NCBI RefSeq assembly: GCF_040529335.1
Contig: NZ_CP159534.1
Span: 7,812,001 to 7,876,000 of the forward strand
DNA: 64,000 nt
Source of the DNA: Streptomyces sp. HUAS MG91
Lineage (GTDB): Bacteria > Actinomycetota > Actinomycetes > Streptomycetales > Streptomycetaceae
Reading direction: 5' to 3'
Part shown: in pieces, positions 25,539-35,200 of the stretch
Position numbering within the stretch: the stretch's first letter is position 1
Layout: every line of letters starts with the position of its first letter
The notes under the pieces: model-generated
The model's database searches: none
What the model saw: the letters and a program-made list of their open reading frames with translations, nothing else
What the model was told of the DNA's origin: nothing
Translations under genes and position numbers: made by a program

Positions 25539-26498
25539 TCAGCCCATCAGCTCGTCTCCGAGTCGGCTTCTGCGGTACAGCACCTGCCGGCCGTCCCGCG
25601 CCCGCGTCACGAGCCCCGTCGCGTGCAACACCCGTAGGTGCTGGGAGACGGCGCTCGGGGTGACGTGGAGGCGGCGGGCGAGTTCGACGGTCGGAAGAGG
25701 CTCCGAGAGGAGGGTGAGGAGCCGGGCGCGTGAGGCGCCCAGGAGGTCTACGAGGGCGCTGTGCGAAACGGGGGGCGGGGCAGTGCGAAGAGTGGCGAGA
25801 CCGCGGCAGGGATAGACCAGGCTGGGCGGCTCACCCGGGCCGACCGGTGGGGCCGGTTTGTGGGCGAAGACGGACGGGAGCAGGAGCAGGCCGCGCCCCG
25901 CGCCGTCGACAGTGCGACGGCCGATGAGCTTGTCGATGTGGAGTGTGCCGTCCGTCCAGGACAGGTTGGGGTGGATGCCTGTGAACAGGGCCTGCGCGCC
26001 TCCCAGGGCGAGCTGCCTGGCGCGGTAGGTCATGTCGGCTTCGAGGAGGAGGCGCATCTGTCCCCAGTCGGGTGCGAGGACGAGCCGCCAGTAGTGCTCC
26101 AGGAGGTCGCAGAGGCGATCGCGCAGGGCGGCGTGGTCGTCGGTGCGCAGGGGAGGCGGCAGCGGATCGGGGTGATGGGCCAGGAGCAGGTCGTCGCGGA
26201 CGCGGTCCGCCGGGGTGTGGCGGACCCGGGCAAGCTGTTCCTCGAAGGACGGTGCGAAGCAGTGGGGAAGTGGGGTGAGGAAGTCGGGGAGAGTGCGGCG
26301 CCGGGCCACCAGGGACATCAGGAGATCCGTGTCGAGGGTGCCGCGGATCGTATCCAGGGCGCGGCGCCGCCAAGGAAGATGCAGGGCGGTGAGCCCGGGA
26401 TCCTGAAGCACGCGCAGGCTGAGCACAGCCTCGTGGACGGGCGAGAGCGCGAAGCGGGTGGCCGCCAGATCCGCCACACCGAGCACGAAACTGATCAT
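25539..26498 (-). CDS. ArsR-family regulator with an N-terminal DUF5937-like domain
   Basis: 319 residues. The order is reversed from simple ArsR proteins: a long N-terminal helical domain (SFVLGVADLAATRFALSPVHEAVLSL... PLPHCFAPSFEEQL) precedes a C-terminal winged helix (ALVDLLGASRARLLTLLSEPLPTVELARRLHVTPSAVSQHL). This layout is known in Streptomyces DUF5937 regulators. The ATG at 26496-26498 is chosen because the family begins there; an extension to 26570 would overlap the divergent MFS start. It probably represses that transporter gene. Confidence 0.82.
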   Translation of the reverse strand: MISFVLGVADLAATRFALSPVHEAVLSLRVLQDPGLTALHLPWRRRALDTIRGTLDTDLLMSLVARRRTLPDFLTPLPHCFAPSFEEQLARVRHTPADRVRDDLLLAHHPDPLPPPLRTDDHAALRDRLCDLLEHYWRLVLAPDWGQMRLLLEADMTYRARQLALGGAQALFTGIHPNLSWTDGTLHIDKLIGRRTVDGAGRGLLLLPSVFAHKPAPPVGPGEPPSLVYPCRGLATLRTAPPPVSHSALVDLLGASRARLLTLLSEPLPTVELARRLHVTPSAVSQHLRVLHATGLVTRARDGRQVLYRRSRLGDELMG

Positions 26499-26554
26499 TA
26501 AGGCATACGCTACATCCGTTCCCGAGCCACGGAGCAGAGTGTGCACTGAACCGC

Positions 26555-27787
26555 GTGACACACCCCACAACCACCCCCTGTACGGGCGGACTTGCGACTC
26601 CCCGAGTCACAGGCATGACACGTGGCCTGGCCGTCCTGCTGGCCTTCACCAGCGCCGTCGCGGTCGGCAACATCTATCTGCCCCAGGCCATCATCCCGCT
26701 GATCGCCGCCGGTCTGCACACCTCCCCACAAGGCGCGGCGACAGCCGTCACCGCCATCCAGGCCGGCTACACCGCGGGCATGTTCCTCCTGGTACCGCTC
26801 GGCGACCGCGTTCCGCACCGCCGCCTGCTGCCCGCCCTCCTCGCTCTCGCCGCGCTCGGCCTGTTCGCCTCGGGCCTCGCCCCGAACCTGCCCGTCCTCA
26901 CCGCCGCCTGCGTGCTGACCGGACTCACCACCATCGCCGCCCCGCTGAGCGGGCCGCTGGTCGCGGCACTGGTTCCGGCGAGCCGCCGCGGCTCCGTTCT
27001 CGGCACGATCGCCGCCGGGTCGATGGGCGGCATGCTCCTCATCCGCACCTTCAGCGGCTCGCTCGGCGAATGGCTCGGCTGGCGCGCCCCGTTCCTCGTC
27101 GCGGGCACGACGACACTGCTGCTCGCCTTCCTCCTCTCCCGTACCGTGCCGTATGTGCCTCCTCCATCCGGGGACCGCTACCTGGATCTGCTGGCGTCCG
27201 CGTTCCGGCTGTTGCGCACCGAGCCGGACCTGCGCCGCTCGGCCTTCTATCAGGCGACCGTGTTCGCCGCCTTCTCCGCGGTATGGACCTGCGCCGCGTT
27301 CCTTCTCTCCGGTCCCGCCTACGGGTTCGGCGCGCAGGCAGTGGGTCTGCTCGCCCTGGTCGGTGCCGCCAGCATGGTCTGCACCCCGCTCGCCGGGCGG
27401 ATGGCGGACCGGTACGGCCCGGATCGCGTCAACACGGTCTGTCTGGTCGCCGTGCTCGCCTCGACCGTACTGCTGGTACCCGGTGCCAGGGGCGGTCCGC
27501 TCGGCCTCGTCGCCCTGGTCGTCGGCGCGCTCGTACTCGACGCCGCCATGCAGTCCGGCATGATCGCCAACTCCGCACGCGTTCTCGCCGTGCGCCCCGA
27601 CGCCCGCGCCCGCCTCAACACCGCGTTCATGACCTGCGCCTACACGGGCGGCACTGTCGGCTCCTGGCTCGGCGCCCACACCTACACCAAGACCGGATGG
27701 CCCGGCGTCTGCGCCCTCGCAGCCGCTCTCTGCGCCCTCGCCCTGACCCGTCATGCGTTGGCCGTCAGGGCTCGTAAGTCCGCTTGA
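26555..27787 (+). CDS. MFS transporter (YnfM/CynX-like)
   Basis: 410 residues, 12 predicted membrane helices. TM1 is TRGLAVLLAFTSAVAVGNIYLPQAIIPLIA, with loop GDRVPHRRLLPALLA between TM2 and TM3 and a charged GRMADRYGPDRVNTV between TM8 and TM9, both MFS signatures. The opening NIYLPQAIIPLIA resembles YnfM-type exporters. The GTG at 26555 is the likely start, although an internal ATG (MTRGLAVLL) is possible. Divergent from an ArsR-DUF5937 regulator, so likely inducible efflux. Substrate unknown. Confidence 0.85.
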   Translation: MTHPTTTPCTGGLATPRVTGMTRGLAVLLAFTSAVAVGNIYLPQAIIPLIAAGLHTSPQGAATAVTAIQAGYTAGMFLLVPLGDRVPHRRLLPALLALAALGLFASGLAPNLPVLTAACVLTGLTTIAAPLSGPLVAALVPASRRGSVLGTIAAGSMGGMLLIRTFSGSLGEWLGWRAPFLVAGTTTLLLAFLLSRTVPYVPPPSGDRYLDLLASAFRLLRTEPDLRRSAFYQATVFAAFSAVWTCAAFLLSGPAYGFGAQAVGLLALVGAASMVCTPLAGRMADRYGPDRVNTVCLVAVLASTVLLVPGARGGPLGLVALVVGALVLDAAMQSGMIANSARVLAVRPDARARLNTAFMTCAYTGGTVGSWLGAHTYTKTGWPGVCALAAALCALALTRHALAVRARKSA

Positions 27788-28011
27788 CCCGTGCGGTCCG
27801 GCCTGGGACCGGGCGGGGAGCGTGAGGCCGACCGGCCGGCCTGGGCTTCAGGCGGGCGGCTCGCCGAGTGACGACTCGTCGCGAGGAACCGGAGCGGAGA
27901 GCCGTGCGGTCCGTACGCTGTCGACGGCCGTGTCATTCTCGACGCGAGCCGGTTCGAGCTCTGCACCCCAGAGGCCCACCACGCAACAGCACGCCCCCGA
28001 CCTTCTCAGCG

Positions 28012-29019
28012 TCAGGACGCGTCGCCGCCGTCGCGCAGATACGCGCCGAGCCGCTCGATCGCCGAAGGGTTTCGGGGGCTCTCGACGAGATCGGCGTAGT
28101 CGAGGGTGAAGATGCGCTGGTGCTTGATCGCGGAGACGTTCCGCAGCGGCCGGTACGACAGCAGGAACTCCTTCTTCTGCGCCGCACTCGTCGACCCGTA
28201 GTCGTTGATGACGATGACGTCCGGGTTCCGCTTCACGACCGTCTCCCAGCCGACGGTCGTCCACGAGTCCTTGAGGTCGTGCACGAGGTTGACGCCTCCG
28301 GCCTCGCTGATGATCTGGTCGGGCGCGCCGAAGCGCCCGGAGGTGAAGGGCTGGTCCTGGCCGCTGTCGTAGAGGAAGACCGACGGCCGCTTGCCTCCCT
28401 CGGGAGTCTTCGCGCGAACGCCGGCGACCGTCGCCTTGTACCGCTCGACCAGCTTCCGGGCACGCTTCTCGACGCCGAAGATCCTGCCGAGGTTCTCCAG
28501 ATCCGTGTACAGGGCGTCGAGCGGCGGCATGATCCCGCGTGAGGTGCCGGTGCCGGCATTGCGGCAGGACTCGGTGAGCAGGTAGGTGCCGATGCCGGCC
28601 TTGTGCAGCTGGTCGGGTGTCAGGGTGTTCTCGTTGAAGCCGTAGTTCCAGCCGGCGAAGACGAGGTCGGCGCGCGCGTCGAGCGCCAGCTCCTGGGTGA
28701 CGCGGTCCTTGGAGAGCCACTTCACCTTGTTGTACGCGTCCTTGTACGGGAGGTGGTCGGTGGAGCCCTTGTCCGCGGGCATGACGTAACCCGCCATGTG
28801 GTCCTCGAGGCCGAGCGCGAACATGAGCTCGGTGATGCCGACGTCGTTGGTCACCACGCGCTCGGGGCGCCTGTCGTAGGTGACCTTCTTGCCGCAGTTG
28901 GTGATGGTCACCGCTTGCGACGGCGTGGTCCTGTCGTCGCTCGTGACCTGCGCGCCGCAGCCGGTCAGGGTGAGGGCGGCGGCGAGGCCGAGCGAGGCGG
29001 TGGGCAGCAGCGTGCGCAC
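28012..29019 (-). CDS. btuF: vitamin B12 (corrinoid) ABC transporter substrate-binding lipoprotein, BtuF-like
   Basis: 335 residues. Signal peptide and lipobox (LTLTGC), then the class III binding fold: RPERVVTNDVGITELMFALGLEDHMAGYV and a later region NPDVIVINDYGSTSAAQKKEFLL. The GTG at 29017-29019 follows AGGAAGG; a longer in-frame reading overlaps the ATPase gene in a different frame. It is third in a permease-ATPase-binding protein operon behind a cobalamin riboswitch, which is the reason for assigning B12 instead of a siderophore. The protein alone would not settle this. Confidence 0.8.
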   Translation of the reverse strand: MRTLLPTASLGLAAALTLTGCGAQVTSDDRTTPSQAVTITNCGKKVTYDRRPERVVTNDVGITELMFALGLEDHMAGYVMPADKGSTDHLPYKDAYNKVKWLSKDRVTQELALDARADLVFAGWNYGFNENTLTPDQLHKAGIGTYLLTESCRNAGTGTSRGIMPPLDALYTDLENLGRIFGVEKRARKLVERYKATVAGVRAKTPEGGKRPSVFLYDSGQDQPFTSGRFGAPDQIISEAGGVNLVHDLKDSWTTVGWETVVKRNPDVIVINDYGSTSAAQKKEFLLSYRPLRNVSAIKHQRIFTLDYADLVESPRNPSAIERLGAYLRDGGDAS

Positions 29020-29029
29020 AGGGGCCTTC

Positions 29030-29800
29030 CTAGGGGTGTCGGGGAGCCGGTGTGTCGAAGAGGAACTGGGTGGCGCCGGTTTCGGGATGGCGCACCCGGT
29101 GCGCCCGTACGCCGAAGACCTCGGCGAGGAGCGCGGGGGAGAGGACCTGGTCCGGGGGGCCCGACGCGACGACACGGCCGTGGTGCAGGACGTGCAGCAG
29201 GTCGCAGTGGGCGGCGGCGAGGTTGAGGTCGTGCAGCGCGGCGAGCACGGTCGGGCCGCTCGCGCGGACCCGGCGCAGCACGTCGAGCTGGTGGGCTATG
29301 TCGAGGTGGTTCGTGGGCTCGTCGAGGACGAGGACCCGAGGTTCCTGGGTGAGCGCGCGGGCGATGAGGACGCGTTGCTTCTCGCCGCCGGACAGCGACA
29401 GGAAGCCGCGCGCGGCGAGGTGGGCCACCCCGGCCTGTTCCAGGGCCCGTGCGCAGATCTCCCGGTCCCGGGCGGCGGTGCGCTCGCGGTGCGGCAGACG
29501 GCCCATCGCGACGACTTCGGTGACGGTGAAGTCGAAGTCCGCGGCCGACTCCTGCGGCAGCGCGGCGAGCAGCCGTGCCGCGGCCCGGGGCGCCATGCGG
29601 TGCACGTCCTCGCCCTCGACCCTGACGACGCCCGCGTCGGGCCGGCGTGCCCGGTAGACGCACCGCAGCAGCGTCGACTTCCCGCTGCCGTTGGGCCCGA
29701 CGAGCCCCACGAAGGCACCGGCGGGCGCGTCCAGGGTGACTTCGTCGACGAGCCGCACGCCCGCCACCTCGACCGACACGCCTTCGACGTCGAGCCGCAC
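29030..29800 (-). CDS. btuD: vitamin B12 ABC transporter ATP-binding protein, BtuD-like
   Basis: 256 residues of the FecE/BtuD ATPase type. Walker A is GPNGSGKST, the signature is LSGGEKQRVLIARAL, Walker B is LVLDEPTNHLD and the switch histidine follows in LAALHDLN. The start is GTG 29800 because GGAGGAGGA lies just upstream; an in-frame GTG at 29863 directly after the permease stop has no such site. The ATPase lies between the permease and binding-protein genes. It might also energise the ATPase-less siderophore permeases at 14011-16127, a speculation. Confidence 0.85.
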   Translation of the reverse strand: MRLDVEGVSVEVAGVRLVDEVTLDAPAGAFVGLVGPNGSGKSTLLRCVYRARRPDAGVVRVEGEDVHRMAPRAAARLLAALPQESAADFDFTVTEVVAMGRLPHRERTAARDREICARALEQAGVAHLAARGFLSLSGGEKQRVLIARALTQEPRVLVLDEPTNHLDIAHQLDVLRRVRASGPTVLAALHDLNLAAAHCDLLHVLHHGRVVASGPPDQVLSPALLAEVFGVRAHRVRHPETGATQFLFDTPAPRHP

Positions 29801-29863
29801 GTCTCCTCCTCCAGAACGGACTTCGATACGGGTACGGGGTGGACGGGCCCGGGACGCGCGCAC

Positions 29864-30952
29864 TCAGCGTCCGGTCAGCGCGTGGCCGCCGCGCCGCATG
29901 AGCAGCAGGAACGCGGGCACGCCGAGGGCGGCCGTGACCACGCCGACGGGCAGTTCGGTCGGCGCGAGCAGCACCCGCGACAGCACGTCCGCCCACACCA
30001 GCAGGAGCGCCCCGGCCAGCGGCGCGACCGCGAGTACCCGCGCGTGCGAGGCGCCCACGAGCATCCGCACGAGGTGGGGCACCATCAGCCCCACGAAACC
30101 GATCGCCCCGCTCATGGCGACGACCGTGCCCGTCACGGCGGCGGTCACGACGAACAGCTCACGCCGCAGCCGGTCGGGCGGCACACCGAGCGCCGCTGAC
30201 GTCTCGTCACCCATCGACAGGGCGTCGAGCGCGCCCGCCCGCACCCTCAGCCACAGCCAGCCCGCCGACACGGTCACGGCGGCCAGCGGGATCTTCGGCC
30301 ACGTGGCCCCGCCGAGGCTGCCGAGCAGCCACATCATGGCCGCGCGGGCCGCCTCACCGCGTTCGGCACCGAAGACCATGACGGTGGTGACCGCCTGGAA
30401 CCCGTAGGCGAGCGCCGTACCCGTCAGGACGAGCCGCAACGGACTGAGCCCGAGCGGGGAGCGCGCCACCACGTAGACGATGAGCGTCGCGGCGAGCGCG
30501 GACAGGAAGGCGGAGAAGGACAGCGCCCAGACGCCGAACCCGGCCAGAGCGCCGAACAGGATGACCGCGTTGGCGCCGACGGCCGCGCCCGAGGAGATGC
30601 CGAGCACGAAGGGATCGGCCAGCGCGTTCCGCACCAGCGCCTGGACCGCGACCCCCACTGCCGCGAGGCCCGCGCCGACCACGGCGGCGAGCACCACCCG
30701 CGGGAAGCGGATCTCCCACACGATCGTGTAGGCCCCCGCGTCGTCCGTGCCGAGACTGCCGCCGCTGAGACCGGCCCACATCAGCCGGAGCACCTGCCCC
30801 CACCCGAGGCCGGTCGCGCCGAGCCCGATCCCGCACGCGAGCGAGACGACCAGGGCGAGGACGAGCCCGACCACGAGGGGGACGGCGGGTATGCGGCCAC
30901 GCGAGGCGGTCGCGGGAGCGGAGGGAGCGGACAGGACATCGGTGCGGTGCAA
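29864..30952 (-). CDS. btuC: vitamin B12 ABC transporter permease, BtuC-like (FecCD family)
   Basis: About 362 residues if translation starts at TTG 30952. The first helix begins near residue 22 (PLVVGLVLALVVSLACGIGLG). Family signatures are RFPRVVLAAVVGAGLAAVGVAVQALVRNALADPFVLGISSGA and GAIGFVGLMVPHLVRMLVG. The start is uncertain: GGAGG lies 13 nt upstream of this TTG, and an ATG right behind that GGAGG is out of frame. Alternatives upstream would run into the riboswitch. It is the first gene of the operon regulated by that riboswitch. Confidence 0.8.
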   Translation of the reverse strand: MHRTDVLSAPSAPATASRGRIPAVPLVVGLVLALVVSLACGIGLGATGLGWGQVLRLMWAGLSGGSLGTDDAGAYTIVWEIRFPRVVLAAVVGAGLAAVGVAVQALVRNALADPFVLGISSGAAVGANAVILFGALAGFGVWALSFSAFLSALAATLIVYVVARSPLGLSPLRLVLTGTALAYGFQAVTTVMVFGAERGEAARAAMMWLLGSLGGATWPKIPLAAVTVSAGWLWLRVRAGALDALSMGDETSAALGVPPDRLRRELFVVTAAVTGTVVAMSGAIGFVGLMVPHLVRMLVGASHARVLAVAPLAGALLLVWADVLSRVLLAPTELPVGVVTAALGVPAFLLLMRRGGHALTGR

Positions 30953-31039
30953 GACGGGCGCACATCCTCCGGGTTGGTGCCACCGGCGGAACGCGCAGGG
31001 CACCACGAACCCGCAGGGCTCGGGCGGTCCCTGCTCGCA

Positions 31040-31185
31040 GTCCACGGCGAGCGGTCGACGGGTCGCACACCTGCCGCGGGTGATCGGACTCGCGTGACCT
31101 GGGCAGGGCACGCACACCGTTGCGGGACAGCGCCGGATTCGCACCGGCTTCCCCCACGGGAGGCACGCGCAGGCTAGCAAGCCGA
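31040..31185 (-). promoter_or_regulatory. cobalamin riboswitch
   Basis: Read on the minus strand the leader contains the hallmark GGGAAGCCGGTGCGAATCC, then GGCGCTGTCCCGCAACGGT, and later a B12-box-like GAGTCCGATCACCCG. These are the conserved core segments of adenosylcobalamin riboswitches. It lies directly upstream of the permease-ATPase-binding protein operon. In actinobacteria such elements usually shut off expression when B12 is abundant, often by hiding the ribosome binding site. The ends given are approximate. Confidence 0.92.
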
Positions 31186-31288
31186 CGCCGGGGGCCGGTC
31201 AGGCGGGTGGGCCCGAGCCGTCCGGCGCCTTCACGAGGACCTGATCATGCCGTGGGCCCCAAGAGAGAAATCGCCGGCCGAGAAGACG

Positions 31289-31891
31289 TCAGGCTCCGAC
31301 CCACGCGACGGTGGTCAGCGCTCCCAGCGCGGCGCCCGCCACGGTCTGCATCACGGTGTGGTAGCCCAGAGCCACTCGGGACCAGCACACCACCGCGGCG
31401 ACGGAGTATCCCGCCAGCCACCACGGACTGTGCACGACAGCGAGGAGCGCGACGGCGGCCGACGCGACCGCGGAGTCCACGGAGACCTTCCAGACGGTGT
31501 TGATGCCCAGCAGGACCACGGTCATCAGCCACAGTGCGACCATCGATCTGACGACGTCCGACGGGGCATGACCGACCGTCATCAGGAGCAGACCGACCCC
31601 GATCGACAGCAGGATGACGAGAAAGATGGGCGCGCGCTTCGTCCGGTCGACCACATGACGGTCGCCCCAGGTGCCCCGCTTCCGTTCGAACTCGATGTAC
31701 GCGGCGGGCACAAGGCCCGCGCAGAGCGCTCCGAGAAGTCCCCACGCGAGACCGGCAGGACCACCCGCGGCGGCGCCGATCCCGAGCATGCCGGCCACGA
31801 GAACGTTGCGCGGCTGCAAGGCGTCCGTGACGACCCGGGCGACGGTGGTCCCGGATGCGGGGTGGGCGGATCGCGCAAGAGGCGGATTCAT
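31289..31891 (-). CDS. PAP2-superfamily membrane protein with altered motif 2
   Basis: 200 residues with about six membrane helices. The layout matches bacterial PAP2 phosphatases: a loop with DRTKRAP (motif 1 equivalent), KVSVDSAVASAAVA where the usual proton-donor histidine of motif 2 is an aspartate, and SRVALGYHTVMQTVAGAALG (motif 3 with Arg and His kept). PAP2 enzymes remove phosphate from lipid phosphates or pyrophosphates. Loss of the motif 2 histidine may weaken or alter activity. The ATG at 31889-31891 follows AAGGAC. Stands alone. Confidence 0.72.
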   Translation of the reverse strand: MNPPLARSAHPASGTTVARVVTDALQPRNVLVAGMLGIGAAAGGPAGLAWGLLGALCAGLVPAAYIEFERKRGTWGDRHVVDRTKRAPIFLVILLSIGVGLLLMTVGHAPSDVVRSMVALWLMTVVLLGINTVWKVSVDSAVASAAVALLAVVHSPWWLAGYSVAAVVCWSRVALGYHTVMQTVAGAALGALTTVAWVGA

Positions 31892-32049
31892 CTGTGTCCT
31901 TCGTTCGCCGGGCAGAGCGCGAGCCCGTCGACGGGTGCCGACGCTCCATCCGTTCTGCCCATGCCCCCATCTTCGGTGACGCGCCGCACGCCCGGCCGGG
32001 ATCGAGGCCCGACGGGAAGACTCTTTCAAAATCTAGTAAGGAATCTGCA

Positions 32050-32064
32050 ATCCAGTATCTGGAT
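32050..32064. promoter_or_regulatory. palindrome ATCCAG-TAT-CTGGAT upstream of the glucanase gene
   Basis: Perfect 6-bp arms around TAT lie in an unusually AT-rich stretch (about 32025-32070), about 190 bp upstream of the glucanase start. It is a candidate operator for a sugar-responsive repressor. The rest of the 360-bp gap holds no gene that I can see. Confidence 0.45.
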
Positions 32065-32254
32065 ATTGCGCAGCGGCGTTCGAGTCAATACGGTCCCCCT
32101 TGCGCCGACACCGCCGCTCCTCTCCCTGCCGGCTCCTGCGCCCCGTGCTGTTCCTCGCTCCACCGCTCACTGATCCACCGCTCCATCGCTGCGTTGCGTC
32201 CGGCCCGCGGTGCCGACGGCCCGATCCGGCTTTCCTGCCCCCAAGGAGCTCACG

Positions 32255-35200
32255 GTGTTTCAGTCGTTGAGAGGTCTCAGACGGTGGCTCGCCCTGACGG
32301 CGAGCGCGTCGACGTTGTTCGCAGCGGGAGCGTTCGCGGCTGCCGCGCCCGCGGTCGCGGCAGCGTCCGCGGCGACCGGCGGAAACGGCGCCAACCTGCC
32401 CTACGTCGAAGTGCAGGCGGAGAACTCCGCCACCAACGGCACGGTGATCGGCCCGAGTTACACCCAGGGCCAGCTCGCCGACGAGGCCTCGTACCGCAAG
32501 GCCGTGACCCTCAAGGGCAGCGGCCAGTACGTCACCTTCACCACCCCGGTCGCCACCAACTCGTTCGACTTCCGCTACAGCATCCCGGACACCTCGGGCG
32601 GCTCGGTCTACACCGCCCCGCTGTCGCTGTACGTGAACGGCGTCAAGCAGAGCGACTTCAGCCTCACCAACGCCTACAGCTGGTACTACGGCAGCTACCC
32701 GTTCACCAACTCGCCCGGCAGCAACCCGCACCACTTCTACGACGAGGCGCACCGCCTCTTCCCGACGACCTACCCGGCCGGCACCACCTTCCAGCTGAAG
32801 GTCGACGCGAGCGCCACCGCGTCCTCGTACACGATCGACCTCGCCGACTTCGAGCAGGTCGGAGCGGCCCTCACCCAGCCCTCCGGCTCGGTCTCCGTCG
32901 TCGCGCAGGGCGCGGACGCGAGCGGCGTCAAGGACTCGACCGACGCCTTCAACTCCGCCATCCAGGCGGCGGGTTCGGGCGGCACGGTCTGGATACCGCC
33001 GGGCACGTTCAAGATCCCGGGCCACATCGCCGTCAACAACGTGACCGTGGCCGGAGCCGGCATGTGGTACTCGACCGTCACCGGCGCCGCCCCCGGGTTC
33101 TACGGCAAGTCCGCGCCGTCACCGAGCACCAACGTCCACCTCCAGAACTTCGCGATCTTCGGCGACGTACAGGAACGCGACGACAGCGCCCAGGTCAACG
33201 GGATCGGCGGCGCGATGAGCAACTCGTCCGTGTCGAACCTGTGGATCGAGCACGACAAGGTCGGCGCCTGGATGGACGGGCCGATGGACAAGCTGACGTT
33301 CAGCGGACTGCGCATCCGCAACACGACCGCCGACGGCATCAACTTCCACGGCGGAGTCACCAACTCCACCGTCACCAACAGCGACCTCCGCAACACCGGT
33401 GACGACGGCATCGCGACCTGGGCCGACTCCGCGCTCGGCGCCGACGCCTACGACACCATCTCCAACAACACCGTCCAGCTGCAGATCCTCGCCAACGCCA
33501 TCGCCATCTACGGCGGCCACGACAACACCGTCAGCGGCAACCTCGTCAAGGACACCGGGCTCGCGCAGGGCGGCGGCATCCACGTCGGCCAGCGCTTCAC
33601 CTCCACCCCCGTGGGCACCACGACCATCTCCGACAACACGTTCGTACGGGCCGGCAGCCTCGACCCGAACTGGCAGTTCGGCGTCGGCGCGCTGTGGTTC
33701 GACGGCAGCCAGGGCGCCATCACCGGCCCGATCAACGTGACGAACGCGCTGATCCAGCAGAGCCCGTACGAGGCCGTGCAGTGGGTCGAAGGGACCATCA
33801 GCGGCGTCAACCTGAAGAACGTCACCATCCAGGGCACCGGCACCTTCGCCCTCCAGGAACAGACTGGCGGCGCGGCCAGTTTCACCAACGTGACGGCGAC
33901 CGGCGTCGGCGCCTCCAGCCCCGTCTACAGCTGCGAGGGCGACAACTTCAAGGTCACCGACGGCGGCGGCAACTCCGGCATCAGCGGCACCCCGCTATGT
34001 GGCCCCTGGCCGACGCCCGACTACCCGCCCTACCCCGCCGAGGGCGTCAGTGCCTCACCGAGCGCCCTCGACTTCGGCGCCGTGGCCAACGGCGCGACCA
34101 GCGCCCCGCAGACGGTGACCGTCTCCAACCCGACCGGCTCGGCCGCCGCCGTCTCCTCCGTCGCGGCGACCGGCGACTTCGCCCAGACCAACACCTGCGG
34201 CTCGTCCATCGCCGCGCACGGCTCGTGCACGGTGAGCGTCACCTTCAAGCCGACCGCGACCGGCTCCCGCAGCGGCACCCTGACCGTGAACGCGGGCGGC
34301 GTCACCAACACCGTGGCCCTCTCGGGCACCGGTACCGCGCCGGGCCCGGTCGTCTCGGCGTCCCCGGGCAGCCTCTCGTACCCGGCGACCGCCGTCGGCG
34401 CCACGGCGACCGCGCAGACCGTCACCCTCACCAACTCCGGCACCAGCGCGGCCACCGTCTCCTCGGTCGCGGCCGGCGGTGACTTCACGCAGACCAACAA
34501 CTGCACGTCCATCGCGGTCGGCGGTTCGTGCGCGGTGACCGTCACCTTCAAGCCCACGGCCGGCGGCTCCCGCACCGGCACCCTCACCGTCACCAGCAAC
34601 GCCAACAACAGCCCCACCAAGGTGTCCCTCAGCGGCACCGGCGTCGACAGCTCGACCAACATCGCGGCCGGTCAGAGCGCCTCCGCCAGCTCCAGCAACA
34701 GCCCCTACGTTCCCGGGAACCTGACCGACTCCGACGCCTCCAGCTACTGGGAGAGCGCCACCTCCTTCCCGCAGTGGGCGCAGGTCGACCTCGGGAAGTC
34801 CTGGAGCGTCGGCAAGGTCGTCCTCAAGCTGCCGCCGGCCGCCGCCTGGGCCACCCGCTCGCAGACCCTCTCCATCCAGGGCTCGACGGACGGCTCCTCC
34901 TTCACCACCCTCAAGGCAGCGGCCGCCTACACCTTCGACCCGTCCTCCGGAAACACCGTGACCATCACCTTCCCCGCGGCGAACGCCCGCTACGTACGGG
35001 CCAACATCACCGCCAACACCGGCTGGAGCGCCGGCCAGCTCTCCGAGTTCCAGATCTTCCCCAGCGGCGGCACCTCGCCGACGGCCAGCCTGGACGCCTC
35101 ACCCAGCTCCCTGACCTTCGCGAGCACGGCGCCCGGCAGCACCAGCGCCGCGCAGACCGTGAAGGTCACCAACTCCGGTGACGCGTCCGCTGCGATCTCC

